Source: Actinomadura oligospora ATCC 43269
Lineage (GTDB): Bacteria > Actinomycetota > Actinomycetes > Streptosporangiales > Streptosporangiaceae
Assembly: GCF_000518265.1 (NCBI RefSeq)
Contig: NZ_JADG01000009.1
Coordinates: forward strand, 62,001 to 126,000
Direction of reading: 5' to 3'
Length of the DNA stretch: 64,000 nucleotides
The position numbers and the translations under genes are program-made. This document shows positions 8,545 to 17,122 of the stretch, piece after piece. The notes below the pieces were generated by a model. The model had not been told where the DNA came from, searched no databases, and was given only the letters and a program-made list of their open reading frames with translations. How positions within the stretch are numbered: the stretch's first letter is position 1; each line of letters opens with the position of its first letter.

Positions 8545-9179
8545 TGGCGACCACGGGACAGGTGATCGCCTTCGCGACGGTGATCCAGCTGGGCGCCATG
8601 TCCCCCGGGCCCGACTTCGCCGTCGTCGTCCGGCAGGCCGCCGTCACCGGACGTCGCGGCGGGATGGCGGCGGCCCTCGGCGTCGCGTGCGGTGTGTTCG
8701 TGTGGGCCGCTGCCGCCGCCCTCGGAGTGGCGGCCCTGCTGTCCGCGTCGGCGGCGGCCTTCACTCTCACGGAGATCGCGGGCGCCGTGTACCTGCTCTA
8801 CCTGGGCGTCACGTCACTTCTGGCGGCGTCCCGGGGTTCGGGGGCGCCGCCAGAGACGACGGCGGGGACGAGCGTGGACAACGCGGTCGTCGACGGGTTC
8901 CGGCGGGCTCTGCTGACCAACCTGCTCAACCCGAAGGCCGCCGCGTTCTTCGTCGCGCTGATGCCGCAGTTCCTCGGGGCCCACCCGGCGACGGCCGACA
9001 CCCTGCTGCTCTCGGCAGTCGCGGTGCTGGTCAGCGCGACGTGGTTCATCCTCCTCGCCAACATCGTCGGTTCGCTCCGCGCGTTCATCACGCGGCGACG
9101 CGTCCGTCGCGCCCTGGACGCGGGGAGCGGAGCGGTGATGATCGGCTTGGGTCTGCGGCTGGCCACCACCTCCCACTGA
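8544..9179 (+). CDS. LysE/RhtB-family exporter
   Basis: A 211-aa polytopic membrane protein with about six hydrophobic segments. The N-terminal signature GAMSPGPDFAVVV matches the LysE/RhtB superfamily motif G-x-x-x-x-x-P-G-P, and LLNPKAAAFFVALMPQF is the conserved second signature. Family members export amino acids or related small acids by proton exchange. The start at 8544 overlaps the stop of the AroQ-type gene, implying co-translation; an aromatic product of that enzyme is a possible but unproven cargo. Confidence 0.85.
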   Translation: MATTGQVIAFATVIQLGAMSPGPDFAVVVRQAAVTGRRGGMAAALGVACGVFVWAAAAALGVAALLSASAAAFTLTEIAGAVYLLYLGVTSLLAASRGSGAPPETTAGTSVDNAVVDGFRRALLTNLLNPKAAAFFVALMPQFLGAHPATADTLLLSAVAVLVSATWFILLANIVGSLRAFITRRRVRRALDAGSGAVMIGLGLRLATTSH

Positions 9180-9447
9180 GGACGCTTCCGAGTCGGGCGG
9201 CTCGAGGCCGTGTGGGCGACGGCTTGCCCTGGCGCTGGTGGCGGTGGTGCTGGTCAGCGCCGATCCGGGCGCGACCTCGGCCCGATCGTCGGCCTGGGCA
9301 CGGCCGCCGCGTCGGTCAGCCTCCTGGCCCTCGCCTGACCTGACACCGCGCGGTCCCCTTCACCAACCCCGGACAGGGGCCCTTTGCCAGGTGGGAAGGG
9401 GTCGTTCGTCCCTCCCTTGCGGGCGCCGTGCGGCGGAGGCTGGGAGT

Positions 9448-10263
9448 ATGCGCGGAGCATCGATGAACCTCATGGCACGTCCACCCGCTCAGACTCCGAT
9501 CCGGCCGCCCCGGCTCGCGGAGGACGCCCAGCGCGACTGGAAGCGGCTCGCCGTGCCCAGCGGACCGGTCGGGGTGTTCGAACCCGGGCACGCCTCCCGG
9601 CTCCCGGTGGCCGCCCGGCGGTGGCTGCTGCACGCCATCGCCCCCGGCACGCCGCTGCTGACCACGGCGTTTCTGGAGATGCACGGCCGGATCCGGATCT
9701 CCGGACGCTGGTGGCCCTTCGACGCCGGGCAGGTCCTCAAGCCGTCCCAGGGGTTCGTCTGGGCCGCCTCCGCCCGGCTGGCCGGGCTGCCCGTCACCGG
9801 TTTCGACGAGTACCGCGACGGCCAGGGGGAGATGCGCTGGCGGATCCTCGGCGGGGTTCCGCTGATCTCGGCGTCCGGTCCGGACGTCACCCGCAGCGCG
9901 CGGGGCCGTCTGGCGGCCGAGTTCGTGCTCGCCCCGGCGGCGGCCCTGTCTCCGTCCGTCGAGTGGGAACACCTGGACGAGATGCGGGCGATCGCGCACG
10001 TGGCGGTCGGTTCGGACGTTCATCCCGTGACCCTCACCGTGCACCCGTCCGGGCAGCTGGTGTCGGTGACGACGCCCCGCTGGGGCGATCCGGGCGGGGG
10101 CCGCTTCGACGAGCACCTGTTCGGCGTGCGCGTCCAGCGCGAGCGGACCTTCGGCGGCTTCACCATCCCCTCCCTGGCCCAGGCGGGCTGGGGCTACGGC
10201 ACCCCCGACTGGCAGGACGGGGAGTTCTTCCGGTTCTCCGTCGACCGCGCCGCCTACAGCTGA
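9448..10263 (+). CDS. DUF6544/DUF6920-like protein
   Basis: A 271-aa protein from the ATG at 9448, preceded by GGAGG eight bases upstream. It carries the features of a family of soluble proteins of unknown function: HGRIRISGRWWPFDAGQ, GFVWAASARLAGLPVTGFD, WEHLDEMRAIAHV and HPVTLTVHPSGQLVSV, ending in a tryptophan/glycine segment GWGYGTPDWQDGEF. No catalytic motif or membrane segment is visible. A frameshifted, truncated copy of the same region lies at 14237-14440. The family name is from memory and should be checked. Confidence 0.55.
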   Translation: MRGASMNLMARPPAQTPIRPPRLAEDAQRDWKRLAVPSGPVGVFEPGHASRLPVAARRWLLHAIAPGTPLLTTAFLEMHGRIRISGRWWPFDAGQVLKPSQGFVWAASARLAGLPVTGFDEYRDGQGEMRWRILGGVPLISASGPDVTRSARGRLAAEFVLAPAAALSPSVEWEHLDEMRAIAHVAVGSDVHPVTLTVHPSGQLVSVTTPRWGDPGGGRFDEHLFGVRVQRERTFGGFTIPSLAQAGWGYGTPDWQDGEFFRFSVDRAAYS

Positions 10264-10390
10264 GACGCGGGGCCGGACGGGCCTCGAGCAGGGACCAACG
10301 GCCCTGGGCCTGATGATCTCCGCGGGGCCATCGTGGTGATCGGACAGCAAGCCGGACGGCCGGGCCGTCCGGCCCCGAAGAGGAGACGCC

Positions 10391-10765
10391 ATGCCTCACA
10401 CGACCGACTCCCCCTCCCCCGCCGCGGCGGCCGGAACCGCCGCGCCGACGATCGCCTTCACGTTCGACGGAGCCGTTCCGCCGGGTCAGGTGGACTGGGC
10501 TCGCGAGGCGTTCACGCGGGTGCTGGACCACGCGCACGAACCGGTCCTGTACGTCCACGCGACGCTGGCGCAGGAGCCGGTGCCGACGGTGTCGGTGCGC
10601 GTGGACCTCAACGGACGGCCGGTGCACGCGCACGCCACGGCGGCGTCCCTGCACGAGGCGATCAGCCTGACGGCCGACAGGATCACCTCACGGCTGCAGC
10701 GGAACGCGCGCGACTGGGAGTCCCGCCGGGGACGGCACCCGCGCGGGGCTCGGCGGGCCGGTTGA
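10391..10765 (+). CDS. HPF/RaiA-like (S30AE fold) protein
   Basis: A 124-aa protein. The region VSVRVDLNGRPVHAHATAAS followed by LHEAISLTADRITSRLQRN looks like the strand-helix end of the S30AE fold of ribosome hibernation factors, where a basic helix closes the domain. It is shorter than long HPF and lacks the C-terminal dimerisation domain. A role in ribosome dormancy is inferred. It is followed by a PNPOx-type flavoprotein, a pairing seen in hypoxia or dormancy regulons of actinomycetes, though no regulatory site is evident. Confidence 0.5.
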   Translation: MPHTTDSPSPAAAAGTAAPTIAFTFDGAVPPGQVDWAREAFTRVLDHAHEPVLYVHATLAQEPVPTVSVRVDLNGRPVHAHATAASLHEAISLTADRITSRLQRNARDWESRRGRHPRGARRAG

Positions 10766-10835
10766 GACCGGACGGATCACGGATCAGGACGGCGGCCGGA
10801 CGGGACCACCCGTCCGGACGGGAACGGGACCGAGG

Positions 10836-11288
10836 ATGACCACGACCGGCGCTGAGGCCGACACCGGCCTCGACCACACCGCACTCGACCATGCCGCTCT
10901 CGACCACGCCGCTCTCGACCACGCCACCTGCCTGCGCCTGCTCGGCGGGGTCGCGGTCGGGCGCATCGCCTGGTGCGCCTGCGACGGACGCGCGATCGTC
11001 GTGCCGGTCACGTTCGTCCTCGACGGTGACGCGATCATCGCCCACGCCTTCGCCGGGAGCGGATTGCGGGCCGTCCGGACCGGACGTCCGCTGACCTTCG
11101 AGGCCGACGACGTCGGACCGGCCCCGCACACCGGCTGGAGCGTCCTCGTCAGGGGCCTGGCCGAGGTCGTCGACGACCGGCACGCCGTCCGGTGGCCGAC
11201 CGCGAGCACCCGGGGCGAGGACGAGCCCGCCCCCTTCCTCATCCGCATCCCGGCGTCCGAGGTCACCGGCCAGCGCCTGTCCCCGTAG
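10836..11288 (+). CDS. PNPOx-like flavin-binding protein
   Basis: A 150-aa split-barrel protein of the pyridoxamine-5-phosphate-oxidase-like type: CLRLLGGVAVGRIAW, then a strand with IVVPVTFVLDGDAIIAHAF, and GWSVLVRGLAEVVDD. Such stand-alone domains bind FMN, F420 or heme; the substrate is not predictable. The first ~30 residues are an unusual acidic repeat (LDHAA repeated) caused by a DNA tandem repeat at 10869-10915, so the true folded start may be near residue 30. It ends two bases from the stop of the convergent dioxygenase gene. Confidence 0.7.
   Translation: MTTTGAEADTGLDHTALDHAALDHAALDHATCLRLLGGVAVGRIAWCACDGRAIVVPVTFVLDGDAIIAHAFAGSGLRAVRTGRPLTFEADDVGPAPHTGWSVLVRGLAEVVDDRHAVRWPTASTRGEDEPAPFLIRIPASEVTGQRLSP
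10869..10915. repeat. 15-bp in-frame tandem repeat
   Basis: About three tandem copies of a 15-bp unit close to CTCGACCACGCCGCT lie in the first codons of the PNPOx-like gene and encode LDHAA-type pentapeptides. The last two copies are identical and the first differs by a few bases. A multiple of three keeps the frame, so copy number could vary without breaking the gene. Confidence 0.7.
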
Positions 11289-11290
11289 CG

Positions 11291-12163
11291 TCAGAGGTTG
11301 GTGGCGTCGGGCGGGACGCCCTGGGGCAGGGCCGCGGCCGCCCCGGCGCCGTCCGCCGCACCAGGACAGGTGACGCCGAGCGTGTACGCGGTCATGGAGA
11401 TCGCGCCGTAGGTGTAGCCGTCGATGAGGACGTCGGTGCTCTCTCCGGACGCCGCCGCGAGTCCGGACAGGTAGAGCAGGGGGATGAAGTGGTCCGGCGT
11501 GGGGACCGCGAGGACGAAGTCCCGGTGGCTCTGCAGGCGGAGGCTGCCGGCGGGATCGTCGCGCATCACGAGCCTGACACTGTCGTCGAACCGCTCCGCC
11601 CAGGCGAAGCCGCTGTCGGGCCGGTCCCAGTCGAGGTCCCTGAGGTTGTGCACGACGTTGCCGCTGCCCACGATCAGCACCCCCGCGTGGCGGAGGGCGG
11701 CGAGCTTGGTTCCGAGCTCGAAGTGGTAGTCGAGCGGCTTGCCGGCGTCGATGCTGATCTGCACGACGGGGATGTCGGCGCGCGGGAAGGCGTGGACGAG
11801 CACGGACCAGGTGCCGTGGTCCAGGCCCCAGCTGTCGGCGTCGGCGCCCACCCAGGTCGGCTTGACGGCTTCGCTGACCTCCTCGAGAAGCTCCGGCAGG
11901 CCCGGCGCGGGGTACTGGACGTCGAAGAGCTCCTGGGGGAAGCCGTAGAAGTCGTGGATGGTGCGGGGGCGGGGCATCACGGTCACCGCGGTCGCGTTCA
12001 CGAACCAGTGGGCCGACACGACCAGGATCGCGCGCGGACGCGGGACCGCCTGGCCGAACGCCTTCCACGCGGCGGTGTACCGGTTGGCCTCGATGGCGTT
12101 CATGGGGCTGCCGTGGCCGAGGAACGCGGCGGGCATGGGCTCGGAGGCGGCGGAAGCCGTCAC
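11291..12163 (-). CDS. DODA-type extradiol aromatic ring-opening dioxygenase
   Basis: A 290-aa enzyme of the 4,5-DOPA dioxygenase extradiol (YgiD/LigB) family. Metal-ligand histidines sit in PAAFLGHGSPMNAI, VVSAHWFVN and DHFIPLLYL, and VGSGNVVHNLRDLDW is the conserved central motif. Relatives use a single zinc or ferrous ion to cleave catechols such as L-DOPA. The GTG at 12163 is preceded by AGGAG. The last ~30 residues are an alanine/glycine-rich tail. It is transcribed alone, convergent with the PNPOx-like gene. Confidence 0.85.
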   Translation of the reverse strand: MTASAASEPMPAAFLGHGSPMNAIEANRYTAAWKAFGQAVPRPRAILVVSAHWFVNATAVTVMPRPRTIHDFYGFPQELFDVQYPAPGLPELLEEVSEAVKPTWVGADADSWGLDHGTWSVLVHAFPRADIPVVQISIDAGKPLDYHFELGTKLAALRHAGVLIVGSGNVVHNLRDLDWDRPDSGFAWAERFDDSVRLVMRDDPAGSLRLQSHRDFVLAVPTPDHFIPLLYLSGLAAASGESTDVLIDGYTYGAISMTAYTLGVTCPGAADGAGAAAALPQGVPPDATNL

Positions 12164-12404
12164 GCGGATCTCCTGTCAGGACGGGCGGTCGGTGCCTGAC
12201 CAGTACGGCCAGCGCACCACCTCGGTTTGGGACGACCTCCCCGAGCATGCCGCGCGCTCCCTGCCCTCCCGGATCAGCAACGGGCTTCGCTCCGGACCCT
12301 TTGCCATGTGTTGAGCCATAGGGAGAGCGAGAGCAGGCCGAACAGGGCCCCATCGGCGCCCCGCGGGCCTTGGGATCAGGGCTTCCGCGTGTTCTGCTGG
12401 CTTC

Positions 12405-13925
12405 ATGCATGATGTCGTGATCGCGGGCGGGGGCCACAACGGCCTGGTCGCCGCCGCATACCTCGCCCGGGCGGGACGCCGGGTGCTGCTGCTGGAACGC
12501 GCCGACCATCTCGGTGGGCTGGCCGTCTCGCAGCGGGTGTTCCCGGGCACCGACGCGCGCCTGTCCCGCTATTCCTACCTGGTCAGCCTGCTGCCCACGA
12601 AGATCGTGCGCGACCTCGGGCTCCGGGTCGAGCTGCGGCGCCGCCGCTACGCCTCCTACACCCCGTCAGGCGACCGCGGCCTGCTCGTCGACCACGAGGA
12701 CACGGCGCGGACCGCCGCCTCGTTCGCGGCGCTGACCGGCGGCACCAAGGACTTCGAGGCGTGGCAGCGGTTCTCCGCGATGGCCGGGCATGTGGCGCGG
12801 CAGGTCGCGCCGACGCTGCTGGAGCCGCTCACCGACCGGGCCGGCATGCGCCGGATCGTCGCCGACGACCTGGCCTGGCGCGACCTGTTCGAGCGTCCGG
12901 TCGGCGACGTGGTGGACGAGCGGTTCGGGGACGACCTCGTGCGCGGCGTCGTGCTCACCGACGCGCTGATCGGGACCTTCGCCGACCCTGGCGACGCGTC
13001 GCTGCTGGCCAACCGGTGCCTGCTCTACCACCTGGTCGGCGACGGCACCGGGGACTGGAAGGTGCCCGTCGGCGGGATGGGCGCGCTCACCGACGACCTG
13101 GTGAGGACGGCGCGCGCGGCCGGCGCCGACCTGCGCACGGGCGCCGAGGTCATCGGGATCGATCCGTCCGGCGAGGTGGCCTTCCGGGACGGGACGGGCG
13201 AGCACGCCGTCACCGCGCGGCACGTGCTGGCGAACCTCCCGCGCGCCGCGCTGGCCCGGCTGATGGGCGGCGACGCCGAACCTCCCGAGGGTTCGCAGCT
13301 CAAGGTGAACATGGTGCTGGCGCGGCTGCCGCGGCTGCGCGACCGGTCGGTGCGTCCGGAGGAGGCGTTCGGCGGCACCTTCCACATCAACGAGAGCGCC
13401 TCGCAGCTGGCCGCCGCCCACGCCGCCGCCGCGGCCGGACGCGTCCCGCCGCTGCCGCCCGCCGAGGTGTACTGCCACTCGTTGACCGACCCGTCCATCC
13501 TGGGCCCCGAGCTGCGCGCGTCGGGGGCGCAGACGCTCACACTGTTCGGGCTGCACATGCCCGCGCGGCTGTTCCGCGCCGATCCGGACGGGGCGCGCGA
13601 GCAGGCCCTTCGTGCCACGTTCGCCTCGCTGAACAGCGTCCTCGCCGAACCCGTCGAGGACTGCGTGCTCCGCGGCCCGGACGGCGCGCCGTGCGTCGAG
13701 GCGAAGACCCCGGTCGACCTGGAGGCCGAGGCGGGCCTGCCCGGCGGGCACATCTTCCACCGCGACCTGTCATGGCCGTTCGCCGAGGACCCGGCCGAGC
13801 GGGGGCGCTGGGGCGTGGAGACCGGCCATCCCCGCGTCCTGCTGTGCGGCGCGGGCGCCCGGCGCGGCGGCGGAGTGAGCGGCATCCCAGGCCACAACGC
13901 CGCCCGCGCCGTCCTGGAAGCCTGA
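12405..13925 (+). CDS. phytoene-desaturase-like FAD oxidoreductase
   Basis: A 506-aa flavoprotein. The dinucleotide loop VIAGGGHNGLVAAAYLARAG at the extreme N-terminus and the GG doublet in ERADHLGGLA define the amine-oxidase/phytoene-dehydrogenase fold, and the C-terminal GAGARRGGGVSGIPGHNAA closes the FAD site. It resembles the PYROXD2/CrtI-like branch rather than true carotenoid desaturases, and no carotenoid genes are near. Substrate unknown. No strong Shine-Dalgarno precedes the ATG. Confidence 0.8.
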   Translation: MHDVVIAGGGHNGLVAAAYLARAGRRVLLLERADHLGGLAVSQRVFPGTDARLSRYSYLVSLLPTKIVRDLGLRVELRRRRYASYTPSGDRGLLVDHEDTARTAASFAALTGGTKDFEAWQRFSAMAGHVARQVAPTLLEPLTDRAGMRRIVADDLAWRDLFERPVGDVVDERFGDDLVRGVVLTDALIGTFADPGDASLLANRCLLYHLVGDGTGDWKVPVGGMGALTDDLVRTARAAGADLRTGAEVIGIDPSGEVAFRDGTGEHAVTARHVLANLPRAALARLMGGDAEPPEGSQLKVNMVLARLPRLRDRSVRPEEAFGGTFHINESASQLAAAHAAAAAGRVPPLPPAEVYCHSLTDPSILGPELRASGAQTLTLFGLHMPARLFRADPDGAREQALRATFASLNSVLAEPVEDCVLRGPDGAPCVEAKTPVDLEAEAGLPGGHIFHRDLSWPFAEDPAERGRWGVETGHPRVLLCGAGARRGGGVSGIPGHNAARAVLEA

Positions 13926-14236
13926 AGAGTTCGGGAGGTCGTGATGGCATGCAGAGCGCGCTTCCGCAGGCGCCAACAGGCCACCCCGGTCGGGGGAGTT
14001 TGGACTCCCTTTCTGGAGGATCTGAAGAGATGGGCAGGGGTATCCCCAGCTCAGCGAAGGGGGGTTTTCCTGCCCGGTTATCTCGTCAGTCCAGGGCGCT
14101 GAGTCGCCCCCCGGGGGGGAACCGGTCCCGGTGACCGGGTGGAGGGACCCCCGGTTCTCACCGTACGCCGGAGCGGCACACCCTGGTTTGACGTTGACGG
14201 GGCGGTTGGTGCTCTGGCCGAGGAGATCGGGCGGGC

Positions 14237-14440
14237 GTGTCTCTGGAGTTGCTCTCCCTTCCCGCCGTCATCGCGCACGTCGTGCTCGGATCCGGCGTTC
14301 ATCCCGTCACCCTCACCGTGCACCCGTCAGGGAACCGGGTGTCGGCGAAGGCCCCGGGTGGGGCGATTCCGGCGGGATTCGGATCACGCCTCCGAGGTTC
14401 GGGGCGCCGCTCGCGCCGGTAACGACCCGAAGCTGGGCCG
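14237..14440 (+). pseudogene. frameshifted fragment of a DUF6544-like gene
   Basis: One frame reads VIAHVVLGSGVHPVTLTVHP and SGNRVSAKAP, matching residues around HPVTLTVHPSGQLVS of the intact gene at 9448-10263. After that the similarity continues in another frame as GWGDSGGIRITPPRFG against RWGDPGGGRFDEHLFG. Start and end are both missing. This is a partial, frameshifted copy about 4 kb from the intact one in the same orientation. Confidence 0.7.
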
Positions 14441-14581
14441 CACTCGCCTTTGAGCGCCTTGGCGAACGCGTCCTCCGCCCCCTGTCCGTAGGCGTTCGGA
14501 GATTCCCGTTCAGATGCTGAGCGACAATGCGGATGCGTACGGAATCTCGACTGCGTGTCCTTGGCAGCATCGTTGACGACA

Positions 14582-14599
14582 CCGGATCCGGATCACCGG
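14582..14599. promoter_or_regulatory. possible Crp-like operator half-matching the 25764 palindrome
   Basis: CCGGATCCGGATCACCGG lies 37 bases before the vWA ATG. Its right half ATCACCGG and its first four bases are identical to the perfect palindrome upstream of the Crp gene; 13 of 18 positions agree. It may be a weaker site for the same regulator. The evidence is one partial match, so confidence is low. Confidence 0.3.
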
Positions 14600-14636
14600 G
14601 TTCGGCCAGCCCTTCGGTGCTCACGAGGTACGCACG

Positions 14637-17105
14637 ATGGCACGAGTACAGCGACGATCCGGTTCCCAGCACGATCGGGCAGGCCGGCTCGGCGCGCGGT
14701 GGGGGCGTCACGGCGCGAGCCGGATTCCGCATGTTCTGGCCGCCTCCCTCGTCGTGACCGCATCGTTTGCCCCGGCCGTCCTTCTCGTCGCGCCGTCCTC
14801 GGCGTGGGCCGATGCGGCTGAGGCGACACCGCTGGACGTGGTGGTGGCCGTGGATGAGTCGGGCAGCCTGCAGCCCCAGGACGTCCGGCAGGAGATCGAG
14901 GCGGCGGCCAGTATCGCGCAGAGCGGCCTCAACCCGCGGACCCGCGTGACCGTCGTGGGGTTCGGCAGCGACAACGGCGGCAGTGAGCACGCCGTGGACC
15001 AGTACTGCCGCCCCACGGTCATCGGGACGGCGGGCGACCTTCAGTACCTGGCCGGTTGCGTCCAGGGCCTGCATCGGCGGACGGCGGCGGAGGGCAACGA
15101 CACCGACCACGTCGCCGCGCTCGACGCGGCCCTGTCGATCCTGTCGACGGGCTCGCCGGCTGGCGCGGTCAGGACGATCTTCCTGCTGACCGATGGGCGG
15201 CTGGACGTGCCGAGGTCCCCGGCCTACGGCCCTGGGAGCCGGAACGCAGAGGCGGAACGACGGCTCAAGCGGCTGTTCCAGCGTGCCCGGGACGGCCGAG
15301 TACAGATCTGGCCGCTGGGATTCGGGCCGGAGGTCGACCGGCCGAGCCTCGACGCGTTCGCGGCGGCCGGCTCGCAGCAGGCGTGCGACCAGCGGCCCGA
15401 CTCCCGGCCAAGGGCCCGGGTGGTCCACGACTCGGGGCAGGTCGTCCGGTCGCTGGTCGAGGCGTACGCCACCGCATCCTGCTACGTGGCGCCCCCCAGC
15501 AACTCAGGCACGCTGAACCCTGGCGGGAAGCTGGAGCTGAGTCTCCAAGTCCCCGACATCGCCTCGAACGCGACGCTCACCGTCGCCAAGGGGAACTCAG
15601 GGGTTCGGGTCGACTTCATCGACCCGAGGGGCGCGGTCGCGCCGAGCACCGGCTCGCGGGACGGTTCGACGTTCACCCGCAGCGGCCAGCGGGGCACGAT
15701 CGAGGCCCTGCGCGTCGCCGCGCCGTTGAACGGCACGTGGCGGGTCAGGCTCACCATGCCACCTGGAACGGCCGCAACGTCGGTCAGCGCGACGGTGCTG
15801 TACCAGGGGCTGATCCGTTCCACGCTCGTGGCCGAGCCACCGACAGCGCAGACCGGCGGCACCGTCACGGTGCGGCTGTCTCTTCTGACCCGGCTCGGCC
15901 GGGTCGCGGATCCGGCCGAGTTGGGGAAGCTCGCCTTCAGCGTGGTCGCGTCGGGCCGTCCGGTCGGCACGCCCCGGCCGGTCACCGTGCACGACGACGG
16001 GGTGCCCCCGGACGAGACCGCGCACGACGGCACGTACTCCGGCACGTTCAAGCTGCCCGCCGAGCCCGGCGATGTGACGCTCACCGGCTCGGTGGCCGCC
16101 CAGGGCATCCGGTCCGAGGCGAACCCGACCGCGCTGGTCAAGGTCGCCGGCCGCCCACCGGACGTCGCAGGCGGTGTCGTCTTCGACGGCGGCACGACGG
16201 TTCATCCGGGCCGATCGGTGCGCGGGACCTTCCGGATGACGAACCGCACGGCCCGTCCGGTCCGCGCGCGGATCGTCGTGGACGCGCCCCCGGAGTTCGG
16301 CGCGCGCCTGACGACACCCGCCGCCGTGACCGTCCCACCGGGCGGCTCGCTGGACGACTTCGCCGTCCTCGTCGACCGCCGATCCGTCCTCGGCCGCGCC
16401 GCTCTGACGGTGCAGATGGTGGACGACGCCGACCCCACGAAGGTCTACGTCGCCCGGCAGCGGACGCTGAGCGTGCGGAAGCCCCCCGGCTGGTGGGCCC
16501 GCAACGCCACCGCGATCTTCATCGGGGGGACGCTGCTGGTCGCGGCAGGCATGGCCTGGATGATGGTGCGCCGGGCACGCCGGTCCCGGCGTTCGGTACG
16601 CGGCCTGCGTGTCCAGGTCGTCCGGGATTCTGTCGGGGGCGCCCTGGGAACGACCGGCTCGGCGAAAGCGAGGGAGATCCGCGCCGGTGGCGACGGCCGG
16701 TGGCCCGAGGTCTTCCGCTTCGCCTTCCGCGACGGCGTGCCCGCCCACGCGAAGGTCGGTGACCAGGCGTTCGAGATGCGCCGGACGCGGGACGGCCGGA
16801 TCGCGGTCCGCTGCCCCGACGGGCGGACGGTGATGGCCGACATCGGCACGGGCGAGGACCGCCTCGAGCCCGGGCTGCGGCTGCTCTTCAAGGACGACTC
16901 GCGCCGCCCGTTCTCCGTCCCGTTCCTCGACCGGCTCCTCTGGGGCCCCGAGCGCCCCGAGTCACTCCGGCCGCCGCTGGAATCCGCCGTTCCCTCGGAA
17001 GACGAGGCCAAGTCGGACCCGAGCCCGGAGCCGCACCCGGATCCGACCGCCGGGACGCTCCCCGCTTCCACGTGGCGTGACCCACCCGAAGACAAGTGGC
17101 TCTGA
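14637..17105 (+). CDS. membrane-anchored vWA-domain protein
   Basis: An 822-aa protein. A hydrophobic signal/anchor (~residues 31-57) precedes a von Willebrand A domain (~65-285) with an intact MIDAS, D-E-S-G-S at 73-77, and the strand IFLLTDGRLDVP. Two or three immunoglobulin-like beta segments follow (~290-610), then one membrane helix at ~624-645 and a basic cytoplasmic tail with a ~130-residue domain and a proline/acidic end. The vWA part should therefore lie outside the cell and bind protein through a divalent cation. It opens the 14.6-25.7 kb gene run; the tubulin-like gene starts 17 bases after its stop. Specific role unknown. Confidence 0.8.
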   Translation: MARVQRRSGSQHDRAGRLGARWGRHGASRIPHVLAASLVVTASFAPAVLLVAPSSAWADAAEATPLDVVVAVDESGSLQPQDVRQEIEAAASIAQSGLNPRTRVTVVGFGSDNGGSEHAVDQYCRPTVIGTAGDLQYLAGCVQGLHRRTAAEGNDTDHVAALDAALSILSTGSPAGAVRTIFLLTDGRLDVPRSPAYGPGSRNAEAERRLKRLFQRARDGRVQIWPLGFGPEVDRPSLDAFAAAGSQQACDQRPDSRPRARVVHDSGQVVRSLVEAYATASCYVAPPSNSGTLNPGGKLELSLQVPDIASNATLTVAKGNSGVRVDFIDPRGAVAPSTGSRDGSTFTRSGQRGTIEALRVAAPLNGTWRVRLTMPPGTAATSVSATVLYQGLIRSTLVAEPPTAQTGGTVTVRLSLLTRLGRVADPAELGKLAFSVVASGRPVGTPRPVTVHDDGVPPDETAHDGTYSGTFKLPAEPGDVTLTGSVAAQGIRSEANPTALVKVAGRPPDVAGGVVFDGGTTVHPGRSVRGTFRMTNRTARPVRARIVVDAPPEFGARLTTPAAVTVPPGGSLDDFAVLVDRRSVLGRAALTVQMVDDADPTKVYVARQRTLSVRKPPGWWARNATAIFIGGTLLVAAGMAWMMVRRARRSRRSVRGLRVQVVRDSVGGALGTTGSAKAREIRAGGDGRWPEVFRFAFRDGVPAHAKVGDQAFEMRRTRDGRIAVRCPDGRTVMADIGTGEDRLEPGLRLLFKDDSRRPFSVPFLDRLLWGPERPESLRPPLESAVPSEDEAKSDPSPEPHPDPTAGTLPASTWRDPPEDKWL

Positions 17106-17122
17106 CCCTCCCTGGAGACAGT

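Larger units (their letters stand above)
13926..14636. other. 711-base spacer with a decayed gene copy and the vWA upstream region
   Basis: The stretch holds the DUF6544-like remnant at 14237-14440 and, just before the vWA gene, a site at 14582-14599 that shares its right half with the palindrome upstream of the Crp gene. The rest shows no supported coding or RNA feature. Confidence 0.6.

Noticed and set aside
9316-10392. Minus-strand open frame opposite the DUF6544-like gene
   Set aside because: Shadow of the plus-strand gene; no ribosome site or family resemblance.
10683-12509. 608-codon minus-strand frame covering the PNPOx and dioxygenase region
   Set aside because: Its sequence is a frame-shifted shadow of the dioxygenase gene, with no domain of its own.
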